Source: Eleusine coracana subsp. coracana (Eukaryota; Streptophyta; Magnoliopsida; Poales; Poaceae). From it: a stretch of 64,000 nt of DNA. The translations under genes and the position numbers were made by a program. The stretch covers positions 42,545,511-42,609,510 of the forward strand of contig CM064424.1 in the NCBI GenBank assembly GCA_032690845.1, written 5' to 3'. This document shows, one piece after another, positions 42,532-53,599 of this stretch. The notes under the pieces were generated by a model. It searched no databases, was not told the origin of the DNA, and was given only the letters and a program-made list of their open reading frames with translations. The first letter of the stretch is position 1; the number at the start of each line of letters is the position of its first letter.

Positions 42532-43677
42532 CACTAGGATGTTGCCTTTTTTCAAAGATTGCATAGGAGCAGTTGATGGAACTCATATCACTGTGGTACC
42601 ACCTCCTCATGATGTTATTAGATATATTGGGACAAGTGGTAAAGCTACACAAAACATTCTTGGTGTGGTTGATTTTGACTTACGGTTCACATATGCATCC
42701 ATTGGACAACCTGGTTCTATGCATGACACAAGTGTACTATATCATGCAATTGAGAATTATCCTACATTCCCACACCCTCCTTCGGGTAATCTTCTAGTCT
42801 ATTTCAACTTGCTCCCAACTTTTTGTCATGTTAACTGCCAATAGTTGTTAAATTCTTGTTGATTTGTAGGAAAATATCATGCAATAGTTGCCAAATCATC
42901 TAGGATATTTGTCACCATATAAGGGTCAAAGGTACCATATTCCTGATTGGAGAAGAGGAGTTGCTCCACCAGGTGAGCAAGAGACTTTCAACCATTTGCA
43001 CTCAATTCATAATGCTGTGGAACACACCTTTGGTGTGTGGAAATAGAAGTGGAGAATTCTTCTTAACATGCCGAGCTATCCAATGGAGAAGCAAATGATG
43101 ATTATGGTAGTGACCATGTGCCTTCATAACTTCATCCGTGAGAATGATTCAGAAGATAAACATTTTATAAAGTGTGATCGAAACTTAGATTACGTGCCAA
43201 CTATCCCATTCAAAATACCTTCCTTCGAGGAATGCATCGGATACATCGACTCCACACTCTAGTGATAGAGATATGGATAGATTCCGTGATGATCTTGCCA
43301 AGGCAATATATCTTTCTAGGTCCTCATGATCGTTTGTGGTGGAATGTTGACTCATGATCCAAATTACTTTTGTAATAAATACTTTATTAATTTATATGCT
43401 ATAATTAATAGTTAAAGTCAAATTTCTATTCTCAAATAAGAAATACATGTATACAATGCGTTCATATGTCTATGGACAATATGGTCAATTGCCTCTTTTG
43501 TTTCATGAAGCTGTCATAGAAGCTGTAGAAGAAGCTATTTGAGATGCTGCAGAAGAAGCTGTTTTGTCAAATGATTTCGGACACAGCCACAGCCACAGCT
43601 AGCACAACTGAGTTTTTCAAGAAGCCACAGTCACAGCTGAAGCAGGCATAGCCGGAGCCCTACCAAACGGGGCCTTA
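42532..43677 (+). mobile_element. PIF/Harbinger transposon fragment, left end missing
   Basis: The right end, read inward on the minus strand, is GGCCCCGTTTGGTAGGGCTC, a classical PIF/Harbinger terminal repeat, followed outside by TTA (43675-43677), the expected 3-bp target. The LTR around the site reads GAGTTAGATAG, so it inserted at that TTA. The left end is lost: the LTR copy before it joins transposase coding sequence directly at about 42532. Confidence 0.85.
42539..43263 (+). pseudogene. PIF/Harbinger transposase (DDE_Tnp_4), N-terminally truncated
   Basis: The reading MLPFFKDCIGAVDGTHITVV holds the first catalytic Asp (AVDG); FTYASIGQPGSMHDTSVLYH holds the second. An intron (about 42786-42868) precedes the remainder: NHLGYLSPYKGQRYHIPDWR, then NAVEHTFGVWK, a TAG, and KWRILLNMPSYPMEKQMMIM, ending CIGYIDSTL and TAG at 43261. 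The Glu in NAVEHTFG is the third catalytic residue. The TAG at 43047 stands where WKQKW or WKRKW is expected. One frameshift lies near 42890. Confidence 0.9.
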
Positions 43678-44163
43678 GATAGCTAGTGTGTGCATATGCT
43701 GGAGCACGACGTCATGTCAGAGTTTTAGTGTTAACTGCATGCAAGTGATGCATGTGGTTGTTTGTTAGAGAACTTGGCGGTGTGGCCAAGTCTTAAACGA
43801 GTGGCTGAGCTAATTCTCCGCATGCATGGGTTAGTGGTGATCTGCATGTAGATAGGATAGTGCCATGCATGTAGGAGGAGATGAGTGGAGGCACGGTAGT
43901 GCTAGCTGGGTCGTGCGGCCACCGTTGCTGAGTTTGTGCGCGGGTGAGTGACGGCCACGATAGTGTGTGGCCATATAAGTCCATGCCTTCAGTTTGTTCA
44001 GAGCTGTGGTGATTAGTGAAATACAAGTGCCTGTGTTGTGTGCGCTGGTGTGCAGTGCCAAAAGTCTCTTGTGCTCTGTTCATCTTCTTCCTCCTACTAG
44101 TGCTTTTTGTGTGTGTGCCTGTGTTCCATTGAGAGAGAAAGAGAGAGCTGGGCCAACATTATT

Positions 44164-44915
44164 TGCATTTCAATGATTGAAATTTAAGCAATGATATGTA
44201 GAGTTGCAATGACAGGGAGAGATGTCTGACTATTTGTTCCTTTGCACTTGCAGGCTCGAGGGATTTCTCAAAAAAAAATATTGCTATTTTTTTGGGGGTT
44301 TTCGTGATTTAGAGTTTTCCGAGTGTATGTCTTTACCGAGTGTATTTTGACACTCGGTAAAGCCTTTGTCGAGCATGTAACAGAAAATACTCGGCATAAA
44401 GCGTTTTGCCGAGTGCTTTTTGTCGAGTGTATTTGGGCCTTTGCCAAGTATCTTGGACACTCATAAATAAAGAAGGGATTTCTGGTAGATGCTATCTTTC
44501 CAGCACACATGGCCAGCAGCTAAGATTCCAAGTAACAGCGAAGCAACGATGTATTTATTGAATTTGCTTTATCTTCTCTATCTCTACTACTTAAAATAGA
44601 TGAACGCGTTCGTACTGTGTTGAACGTCTAAAAGAATTGACTCACATCCAAAAAGATAATTGTATTAGACTTAGACTTGGCTTCCAAGTATACATCCATA
44701 TGTACGCTGAGACCTCATTGCACAATTGTAGACTATTAACAAAAGACAATTAGAATGAGACTTTCCTGGTTGCAATCGAGTACTCGGACATGGCTTCCAT
44801 ATGTACGCTGAGACAGCAATATATATGTATGCTAAAAGGACACCCCATTGTACAATTGATGACTTCCTAGAAAAAATTTTGTGTTGTTGCTGGTGGTCGA
44901 CTCTTTCTACGTGCC
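44164..44915. other. CACTA-type subterminal remnant and spacer
   Basis: Bases 44310-44465 are dense in TTTGCCGAGTG and CACTCGG words in both orientations, the subterminal repeat type of grass CACTA transposons. No terminal CACTA was found for this one. A Helitron-like 5' end begins at 44581. The remainder is AT-rich. Confidence 0.6.
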
Positions 44916-45420
44916 CACTACCACAGAAATACACAAAGGAGGCACCATATTAGTGAAGCCAAATGGAAAAACATCACTAATAGTATTATTAGTGACGGCT
45001 GTACAGAAATGTGTCACTAGTATTACTCAAAATACCCTAATTGTGGCATTAATTGTGACATCGAAAAAATACGCGTCACTAATAAGACATCAAAAGTCAG
45101 AGACGGATTTCAGAAAACACCATCACTAATTGACTTAACTTTAGTGACGGTGATTTAGTTATTAGCGATGTTATCTGATTAACCGTCACTGTTGCCTTAT
45201 ATTTAGGGACGTTTTGATGAAATCCGCACTCATAGAATTATCAATAGTGACGGGCTGTAGTTAATAGCGACGACATGTAGATATCCATCACTCATACTCG
45301 TTTTTAGTGACGGTATATAGCAATCCATCAAAGAAAGCCTGTGACGGTGTTTTAAACCAGGTCGATAAAAATTTATATAGAGGCATGCGTTGTAAACCAC
45401 GTCACTAATAGATGATACGG
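44916..45420. mobile_element. CACTA (En/Spm) transposon end with subterminal array
   Basis: CACTACCACAGAAATACACA starts at 44916 and matches the CACTA terminal type. It is followed to 45420 by about a dozen AGTGACGG / CCGTCACT / GTCACTAAT words in both orientations (near 44990, 45022, 45074, 45140, 45185, 45245, 45314, 45350). No matching right end is seen, so it is a solo end or a nested remnant. Confidence 0.75.
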
Positions 45421-45644
45421 ATTTTTTTTTATATAGTTTAATATATTGTTAGTGATTTTTTTGCTATTTGAGGACATATTATTTTACCTGTTTGCATAAA
45501 AATTTGTTGGTACTAAAAAAACCCACCTATACATAGAAGTATAGAACCTCATGTTTGTAGCAAAATAATTTAAAAAATTAATGTGCTGGCCATAGGAATC
45601 GAACCCTTGACCTTAGGTCTGAGAGCAAAACGAACAAACCAGGC
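45421..45644. other. AT-rich stretch
   Basis: No gene was found. It may belong to the CACTA remnant. A first copy of CCTTAGGTCTGAGAGCAAAA begins near 45611. Confidence 0.4.
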
Positions 45645-46063
45645 AGCCTCCGCTCCTGCTGTGAATGCCTACCTTAGGTCTGAGAACAAAACGAACAAAC
45701 CAGGCCTAATGCACATGGCAAAGCGCGTACCATAAAAATCCCATCAGCAAAGGCGGCTTTACTATGTGTCAAAAATACGCACGGTAAATTCGGTAAAATA
45801 TGAATCATATAAAATCTAAAAAAATAGTAAAAATTGTTCTTTGGGTGTCCAAGAACCACGCCCGCCTGTCCCCATCTCAAAGCCTCCGCTCCTGCTGTGA
45901 ATGCCTACCTTAGGTCTGAGAGCAAAACGAACAAACCAGGCCTAATGCACATGGCAAAGCGCGTACCATAAAAATCCCATCGGCAAAGGCGGCTTTACTA
46001 TGTGTCAAAAATACGTACGGCAAATTCGGTAAAATATGAATCATATAAAATCTAAAAAAATAG
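45645..46063. repeat. Segmental direct duplication, 183 bp, period 236
   Basis: Bases 45645-45827 and 45881-46063 are near-identical (AGCCTCCGCTCCTGCTGTGA start, AAATCTAAAAAAATAG end), separated by 53 bases. The differences are single bases. CCTTAGGTCTGAGA occurs a third time at 45611. Confidence 0.95.
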
Positions 46064-47816
46064 CCGGCTCTGTTATCTCTCTTCTTTCCTCACCCCTCCA
46101 CGTAGGATGTTTCTTTCATGTCGCAGACTGAATAAGTCCCAGTGTACTTGCTCTTATTGATAATGCAATCAAATTGAAGTTATAGTTGGCCAACGGGCCG
46201 GGCTGGGCTAGCATGGCATGAGACCGTCACGGTCTGGGACATTTCTTTAATTACAGGGACGGCACGACCCATCTAATTAAATGGATCATGTCGTGTCAGC
46301 ACGATTTCAAACCCAAACACGGCACAACTCGTCTTACACGGGACATGCCGGTCTAAAGCCTGATTAAATTTTTATATGTTTGATTTTTTATTCTAAATTA
46401 AAATTTATATGTAAAAATATTTTTTATTAATAAATTTGAACTAAAAGTAGAATTTTTAGTGTAAACATTGAAATTATTAATAAATTTTATAATATTTTTT
46501 CTATAGGGCCGGACTGGGCCGGGTTGTGTTTCACGGGCTAAACGGACCTTGTTTACTAGTTGAATGGGCTAGGGTAATTGGGGCGTGCTCGAGCTGGCAC
46601 GACCCCGTAACCTCTATGCCGAGCTGTGCCCATCCTGGGCCAAAACAGTTGAGCCTTGGGCTGGCTCGTTTAGCCTGGTCCTGATGGCCAGGTATAATTA
46701 AAGTGTTAGGTTTTTCTGACACTGAAAACATTATTGTCAGAAAACAACGATATACTATGCTTATAAGGTGCACTGAGCTTTAATCTGAGATACTATAATG
46801 TTAAGTTGTAGTAAATGTTTCCTAATTCAGTATGCCATATTCACTTGGTTGTTGTCACCTGTAAATAATGTTTTCAGTGCCATATTCACTTGGCTTTTCT
46901 AACACTGAAACATTATTTTCAGAGCGCAACGATATACTCTGTTTTTAGGCTGCACTGAGCTTCAATCTGACATAATATAATGTTAAGTTGCAGTAAATGT
47001 TTGCTAATTCGGTATGGAGGAGAAAAACAACCATGTCAAAAGAACGCCGTTTGTGAACCTGACAAACAAACCGGGAAGAACCAATCAACAGGATTGTAGA
47101 AGACAAAGCGAGCGAGAATGACAGAGGCAGAAGCGAGTGCAAATGAATGATGAGCATAGTCATGAACAGAATAAAAACGCCAAGATGAAAGACATATAAA
47201 GAAGGCGCAGCAAATATCCCATGTTCCTGTAAAAGGTCTGATACATGTGTTTTCATTGTAATTTAATTAAGTGATAGGAATATTTATAATTATTATTTGA
47301 AAAGCCCATAGCAACACAGTGCTAGTACGAAGTATAAATATAGTAGTATACATTAATAAAGGTGAAGGTGATGAATTGGGCAATGAAGTCCAAAAAAGTT
47401 AAGCAAATAGGCCTCCTGGACCTAAATATGAATTTCTTGATGCCCTCCATCCTCGGTGCAATAGCTCGTCCATCCTCCTTCAGTAAATACATACATTGAC
47501 CCAATTAACAAACAGAAGATTTTTCTTCAGCCTCCATTAATTGCAGTAGCTCGTTCAGACTTCAGAGAGGTTCCCGGTTCTTATATGTGCGATGACACAG
47601 TAACTCATTCATAATAGGCCCAGCAACTGGCCAGCTGCGTTTCCTTATTGCAACAACGGGTACTATACATATCATTTTTTTTTCCTCCAAAATCACACAA
47701 ATGATTTATTTTGAGAAACTGCAAACACACAACATTTATTTCTAGTACGTACGATGAAGTATACGTTAATAAGCGAAGGCGACTGTAATGATGACCTGAA
47801 ACAAACCATCAATACT
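46064..47816. other. Intergenic DNA with repeated GGGCCGGGCT words and a 120-bp direct repeat
   Basis: Bases 46185-46680 carry GGGCCGGGCTGGGC-type words and CACGGCACGAC, common in old grass repeats. A diverged direct repeat of about 120 bp lies at 46713-46832 and 46895-47012 (CAACGATATACT...AATGTTAAGTTG). No gene was seen up to the oxidoreductase stop codon. Confidence 0.6.
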
Positions 47817-50800
47817 TCACATCTCTACAATGACCTTCCCTGTCGCATGGCCGCTCATGCTTTTCTCCCAGGCATCAGCTGCCTTATCTAATGGATGTCG
47901 CGAGTCAATGACCGTCTTGAGCTTCCCTCCCTTCATTAGCTCCACTAGGAAACTCAATTCCTCCTTTTTCATAGTCATCACCATGGTCGCTATCTTCTTC
48001 CTGGCGAACAATGTCATAACTGACGCCACGTAGTTCTCGCAGCAAGAAGCCACGTCAACAACTCTGCCGTGGCTGCTCAAGGCCGGTTTGAACATGGACC
48101 ATTTGCCGTCGTACGTGATGTTGATGATGTAGTCGTATTTCTTGCCGCGCTGGTTCTTCAACGCCGCTCCTTCTGGGGTCGTGTAGTCGAGGACCTCGTC
48201 GGCGCCTAGGCTGCGGACGAGCTCGAGGTTGCGCGTGCCACAGGTGGCCGTAACATGGTGATTCCCCAGCTTTGCGAGCTGTACAGCGTATGTGCCGATG
48301 CCGCCCGAGGCTGCCGTGATCAGGATATTAGCTCCAGTGCCTGTGCCATCGAATTTGGTGCCAATCGATCTCACGGCTTGGAGAGCAGTGAGTCCGGCCA
48401 TGGGCAACCCTGTGGCGTCTGCTGCCGGTATGCCGGCGGGCAAGGGGACGGTTTCGCCTTCCGTCACTGCTATGTACTCTGCGAGGCCACCGGCTTTCTG
48501 CCATCACAAATTTCACTTTTATGAATCGCGCCTTTGGATACGTGCACATTTAGATGCAGCACGCGCAAACATTCAGTACATTTGATCACAAAATTCAGAC
48601 CAGTCAAAAATGAATTTTAATAGCCAGGCTGTTTGTATTTACCATGAAGAATGATTTAGATAGAACATAGTCACCAACTTTGAACTCACGTACTGCAGAA
48701 CCAATCTCAACAATCTCTCCAGCAACATCAGATACTGTTTTACAAGTATGGAGAAGACAGGTCATGGTTGGAGTTTAACGGTAAAACAAGTATCACTATT
48801 TTATGAGACAGAATTTGCATTTAAAGCAATTTATTACTTCTCAATGAAAACAAATTTTAGTGATCAGTGGTGATATGATATTTATTCAGACAGCAGATTT
48901 GGTGCCCACATGGGCGGGCGTCCCATATACCACAGGTGTTAGATAGAGATCGTAGCATCAATAACAGCCATGACACTTAACGGAGCTGCCTGTTTCGTTA
49001 GCAACCGTGAACTCAGGGAAAACAGGGGAAGCCGCCCTCCTGCCACCGCCGCCCGGACCTGCCTCCCCATCAGCAATTGTGTGACGGGAGCTGTAGGCAA
49101 GTGAATTCGGTGAGGGTTATTGTAGGCAGGAGAATCCGGTGAGCAGCTGAGAAGGTCAGGAGGAGCTTGTCGGCCTAGACTTTGCCGTGGAGATTCAGCA
49201 TGGAGGTGCAGGGGGGTACAACCTCGCCGGTGCTTAGATTTTGCCATGGAGAGCACGTGAAGCTTGACCCAGGAGGGAGAGAGAGAGGTGCGTAGCAGGG
49301 AAGAACTGCAGCCTCAGACAAGAGAGAGAGGTCATAGCAGGGAAGAACTGCAGCCTCAGGAGAGAGAGAGAGATGCGTAGAGGATAAGAAGAGAGAGCTG
49401 CGGGATTATTTAGTAACGGAGAGCAGATGGGCACAAGGCGTCAGAACCAGGACGCCCGCCCATGTGGGCACCATTGTGTTTCCGATTCATGAATATGACA
49501 AGTGCATGCATCTATACCTGGGATAAAGGGAAATCTGGGGACAAAGGGACGAAGAAGTCCATTCTGAATATTCCAATCAGCAGGATTGATGCTTATTGCT
49601 TGGACTTTTATAAGGACTTCATTTTTCTTCGGTGAAGGGACTGAAACTTGCACTTGCTGCACAAGAAATAGATAGCTCATACTTTACTTTTCATCTGTTT
49701 TTTTTTCTTTGCGAAACGAAGTATAAACAGAAACGCTTACATATAGTACATGTGAACCCACTCCAATGAGAGTGCCCGCATGTACATTACATCCTACCCT
49801 ATATATGAACCCGCCTATCTCGAGAGTCGAAGTTTTGAAATAGAAGATGGACAAGTTCCACCACGCACGAAGAACCTGACCAACTAATGAGCTATATGTT
49901 CAGTTTGTGATTTTAATAGCAACGGGCCATATTACATAGGATAAGGACATGATCCCAAAATATTTTGGCCAGTTAGCATATGGAATAAAATGTCAAAAAC
50001 TCAACGAATGAAGAAATACCATATATTTATGCAATGGTTGAAGTTCACATTGTAATAGCACAATATGTCTAACATTGTTACTTTATATTTTAATTGACAC
50101 GTATGTCCTGAATAGGACAACATGTCCCAAATTTGCAGCTTCGTCTTGATTCAAAATTGAAGTAAATCAGTTCATTTGTTAGAACCTTTAGTGTGAAATC
50201 AGTATGCCTGATGTATGCGTTGTCTTAGTCAGTTTGCAAGACTTGGTGGCATTTATATAGTTACATATGTTCAGTCTGGAGGTTGCCATAACGTGCCCTG
50301 GGATGTCTTGAAAGGGTCTAAATTTGCAATTTTAAAAGCACCTCGACTTGCTATGATGCTGGCTCCTAACAAAAATATCTGGGGCTTGCAGCTTTTTATA
50401 TAGAACCATGAGCCCCACTTCTACCTAATCTTTAACGTCAGACGAGCTGCAGGGTCTAATTAACGCCGTATCCCTTTGTACAAAAGTCTCGTTGTTTCTT
50501 TCTTACCATGTCGATCTACATAGTACTGAATAATTAATATGCAGTTTCAAATCACCAAAAACTATACAAACATAACCACGGACATCTTCTGAAATAAAAA
50601 TTAAACTAGTGAGGTGACCCGTGCATTTGCGTGGTTCTAGATTATTGTTATGAAGCCAACTTTGTTATCATGGTCACCTTTTGACACCATCTATATATTT
50701 CACAGTGATCAATATATTTCTAAATCATGCAATCTTTACTTTGTATGAAGCCACCCAATACCTCAATTTAATCAATAGTAATTCTAATCCAATCTGGTTG

Positions 50801-51974
50801 TCTGATTGACATTGCACGTCATCTCATCCATATACATCGTAGCTAGCTGGTTTGAGCATCTCTAAAGTGCAACTCTAGCAATTGTTCTAATTGTTCCCTC
50901 GTGTTAATTACAAAAACATTGTTGAAGTGTAAAGTCAGTTTTTTTCCTAATTGAGTCCCTCTAATTACAAAAACAAAACAATTGCATGAATAGTTATGGA
51001 TTTTGCAACACAGTATGTGGACAGGTTCTTTCAATATCAACTTGAGGTTGGTATTTCAGACCTACAACACCTTGTTGAGCTTGCATTGATTTTTTTTATC
51101 TTGGTGAGCTGCACCAGCGAGATCTTGTTGTGAATGGAGCCTTAGATAAAAAAATTGCCATATTATTGATTGTGGTGATATTTTTGTGTAGCACTTTGGA
51201 AAAGCAACCCATGATATGTACTCGTACGGATCAGTACTCCATTGCCCAGGGAAAAAGAGAAAATAATGACCTAGAGTACCACTCCTGGAGGAGGACCGGA
51301 GCACAATCCCCTAGCAAAGAAGCCCACATATAGTCCAAGTAAAAAAAATAGAATTTCCTTTTACACATTCATTAACTCATGTTTATTCATATAAAAAAAG
51401 AACAACATAACAAATTGATGGCTCCATGTAATGGGAGTAGGGACTGCAGCAATACAACCAGAGTAATAAGGAAGTGTCAACATAATCTAAGTAAAAAATA
51501 TGGTACTTTTTCTACATTTGATCCCTCACATTAATTATTCGAAAGGAATTGCAATGGTCCACACGTTAATTATCAACAAAAATTGTAATAACCCCTCACA
51601 TTAATAACAAAAGAAAATTATAATGGTGGATAATTAATTAACATGAGTTGGGGTATTTTTATTTATTTATTTTTATAATAATAGTGGTGGGTAATTTTTT
51701 TTTCTCTGAGAAGATCTGTATATCTTAAGAGCGAACATGGTGGCTTCTTTTATTGCTCATGTATGTTATAACATATGGAATTTGTGGAATCCAATGGTTT
51801 TGCATGATTCCAGGTTTTAACAACAAACATGTAAAAAATTAATCCATCACAAAGAAAGCCCTGCGTTACGTGGTACGAGCAAGGAACATATCTGACCTTG
51901 AGGGCAGCGCTGCCGCCACCGTAGCCGCTGTACTGGACAGCGCGCATGCTGGCCGGCCTCCCTCCCGCATCCAT
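47817..51974 (-). CDS. Quinone oxidoreductase-like MDR protein (chloroplast envelope type)
   Basis: Four exons join in frame: 51974-51897, 49656-49518, 48734-48643 and 48497-47817, all with GT/AG introns, giving 329 residues, the usual length of the family. The protein begins MDAGGRPASMRAVQYSGYGG, has an N-terminal GroES-like fold (KNEVLIKVQAISINPADWNI, then FPFIPVSDVAGEIVEIGSAV) and an NADPH-binding Rossmann fold with AASGGIGTYAVQLAKLG at 165-181. Zinc ligands of alcohol dehydrogenases are absent, as expected. Relatives (ceQORH) are NADPH-dependent reductases of reactive enones and sit at the chloroplast envelope without a cleaved transit peptide; the substrate here is inferred. Intron 1 is 2.2 kb; intron 2 holds a TIR element. 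No disabling change is seen. Confidence 0.93.
48901..49472. mobile_element. TIR element in intron 2 of the oxidoreductase gene
   Basis: Perfect 23-bp inverted ends, starting GGTGCCCACATGGGCGGGCG, lie at 48901-48923 and 49450-49472. The 572-bp element is GC-rich and contains GAGAGA tracts and a tandem repeat (GTAGCAGGGAAGAACTGCAG twice, near 49294 and 49335). No clear target duplication was found, so the superfamily is open. Splice sites of the host intron are untouched. Confidence 0.85.
49657..51896 (-). other. Intron 1 of the oxidoreductase gene
   Basis: This is 2240 bp of AT-rich DNA with GT at 51896 and AG at 49657. It holds a CTAG site at 50606 with CCCGTGCATTTGCGTGG beside it, which resembles Helitron 3' ends, and otherwise nothing I can name. 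Confidence 0.7.
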
Positions 51975-52017
51975 AACCTTGAGTTGTTGGATAACACAGC
52001 TCTTGGATAGTACAGCT

Positions 52018-52032
52018 CACGTGCATTTATGT
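52018..52032 (-). promoter_or_regulatory. G-box and TATA-like sequence upstream of the oxidoreductase gene
   Basis: CACGTG at 52018-52023 lies about 45 bases before the ATG, with CATAAATG just upstream on the minus strand. A G-box suggests light, ABA or stress response by bZIP/bHLH factors, but here it falls so close to the start codon that it may be within the leader. Confidence 0.3.
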
Positions 52033-53227
52033 GGTTTGTTGAGCTATCTCCTCCGTTTTTTTATCGCTGATATTAAGACAAAATTTTTGTAGTTTTGTAT
52101 AGCGTGACATGAGCATGTATAGTTTGACCAAGGTTTAATTGAGAGTAATTTGACTAAATAGCACCAGGAGGTGTAATTTAGGAACGAAATTCAATCGATA
52201 TGTACGGATAGGATAAGGATGATGGCGTATAAGTGGTTGTAGAAATTGAGCCTTCGTTGTAATTGGTACAGATGTTTGACTTCGATCCATCACGACAACC
52301 AGATCAAATATGTAAAGAAAATAACGGGAAAATGCTATCGAAAAAATATCGAATCATCCTTCATTTCCTTCAGAATTTTACGATCTCGGTATTATAACTG
52401 TAAAATTGAATAAAAGTGCAGTCAAATATAGGACACATAGTTTCCATTTTAGCCGCTGTATTGAACGCCATGGATGTAAATTATTTGATTGTATTTTATT
52501 GCTAGACTAGCGACATCAGCCACAAGAGAAAATAATTTTCTTGCTTGGGAAACATTATTGTAATCTTAAAATGTTCAAAAAACCATGTCATATTGAACAC
52601 TCGCCCTTCAAAACAACTGTGGAGCGTAGAAGGATGCATCATGTATGAGTATGATCAAGGATAAGGATACACTGGGCGAGAACCTATGTCTGTATGATAG
52701 CTCCATTTCCGAGAATAGGTGGAGCTGTCGGGGTAATGAAATACCTGCTGCCCTCCTATCGGCATCCGAAGGGTAATGCTGGCCAAACGGGCTGGGCCAA
52801 ACATACTGATCGGAAGCATTGAAATTTTGACCCAGTCCAAGTACAATATGGCCCGGTTAATTTCGTGCTTAGGCTAAGGAGGCAGCCCGACGGACGGAAC
52901 AGCCCGTTAAACTATTGGCCTGCTGAAGCACGCAATGGGCCTATTAAGCATGATCCTTTAATGGTCTAGCAAGGTAAATACCAAAGCATGGAGCCTTCAG
53001 GAATCAAGTGAGGTCGCTCAATCGCCAACCCTAGGCTGCATCCACGCCGCCACCACTGTAGTAGCTCCTCGCCGTAGGTGCCGCAGCTCGATCACCCAGC
53101 CACCACAACTCCTCTTCCGTGCCGCATCCGCTGCTTCCCTTCCGGCTATAGCCCAGATTGGCCCATAATACAGTATCACCAATTCACCATAGAAACATAT
53201 CTTTTCTTTATACCGATGTCATAAAAA
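52033..53227. other. Intergenic DNA
   Basis: AT-rich at first; 52770-52960 holds GGCCCGG/GGGCTGGGCC words like those at 46.2 kb, and 52960-53160 is a short GC-rich stretch with no recognised coding. No gene found. Confidence 0.5.
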
Positions 53228-53599
53228 TAAGGCTATTTTCAGTGGGTCTTTCATTCAATATTAATTAGCTGTCATATAAATAGAAAGGGTGATATGACAA
53301 GGAATTTAATATGAAAGAGGAGAGATATCTTTCATCCCTATAAAAGGATATTGACACCCTTTTCAAAAAGATGAAAACCAAATAAAAGTGCACTAAGAGT
53401 ATTTTCTTTCATACTAAACACCCTTAACCAATAATTAAAAACCAACTAGCAATAATTTAATGTTCTAGTAACCCTATGAAACTATGAAATAAAAATTTAC
53501 ACTAAGAGATGATATTTTATTTTATTAAAACAAAATTAGAAAGCTGATGTGTCACACTTAGAAACTATAAAATAAAAGAGACGACTAAGAATGGCCTAA
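53228..53599. mobile_element. Tourist-like MITE with TAA duplication
   Basis: Element 53231-53596 (366 bp) starts GGCTATTTTCAGTGGG and its right end, inverted, is GGCCATTCTTAGTCG. TAA flanks it on both sides (53228-53230, 53597-53599). The ends are diverged but in the GGCCATTCTTAGTGG type known from grass MITEs. Confidence 0.7.

Larger units (their letters stand above)
42366..44158 (+). repeat. 3' LTR of the gag-only element, in two pieces
   Basis: The first piece is 42366-42531 and the second 43675-44158; a PIF/Harbinger fragment lies between. The pieces overlap in content (both hold GTGTGCATATGCTGGAGCAC), so this is not a simple insertion. The first piece contains a 38-bp tandem duplication (42458-42495 and 42496-42531, ATGTCAGAGTTTTAGTGTTG). 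Confidence 0.85.
35453..44163 (+). mobile_element. Gag-only LTR element (TR-GAG-like) holding two later insertions
   Basis: The 5' LTR starts TGTTAGAGTTAATC at 35458 and the 3' LTR ends GGGCCAACA at 44158, with the 5-bp target duplication TTATT at 35453-35457 and 44159-44163. Between them lies a single gag gene (41406-42314), then a purine tract GGGGAGAT and the 3' LTR at 42366. No protease, integrase or RT of its own is present. A Copia element (35803-41437) sits between 5' LTR and gag; a PIF/Harbinger fragment (42532-43674) breaks the 3' LTR. Full LTR length is about 540 bp with TATA-like CATATAAG near 43973. Confidence 0.85.
44581..47325 (+). mobile_element. Possible Helitron
   Basis: TCTCTACTACTTAAAATAGA starts at 44581 after an A, and CCCATAGCAACACAGTGCTAG ends near 47325 before a T. 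Helitrons insert between A and T, start TC and end CTAG after a short hairpin; grass Helitrons often end in ...GCAACGCACGGG...CTAG. The 3' hairpin here is poor. No Rep/helicase frame is inside, so it would be non-autonomous and would carry the CACTA end and duplications as passengers. Confidence 0.35.

Noticed and set aside
47830..48585. Plus-strand frames of 60-100 codons over the oxidoreductase gene
   Set aside because: They are antisense shadows of exon 4, which has clear protein homology on the minus strand.
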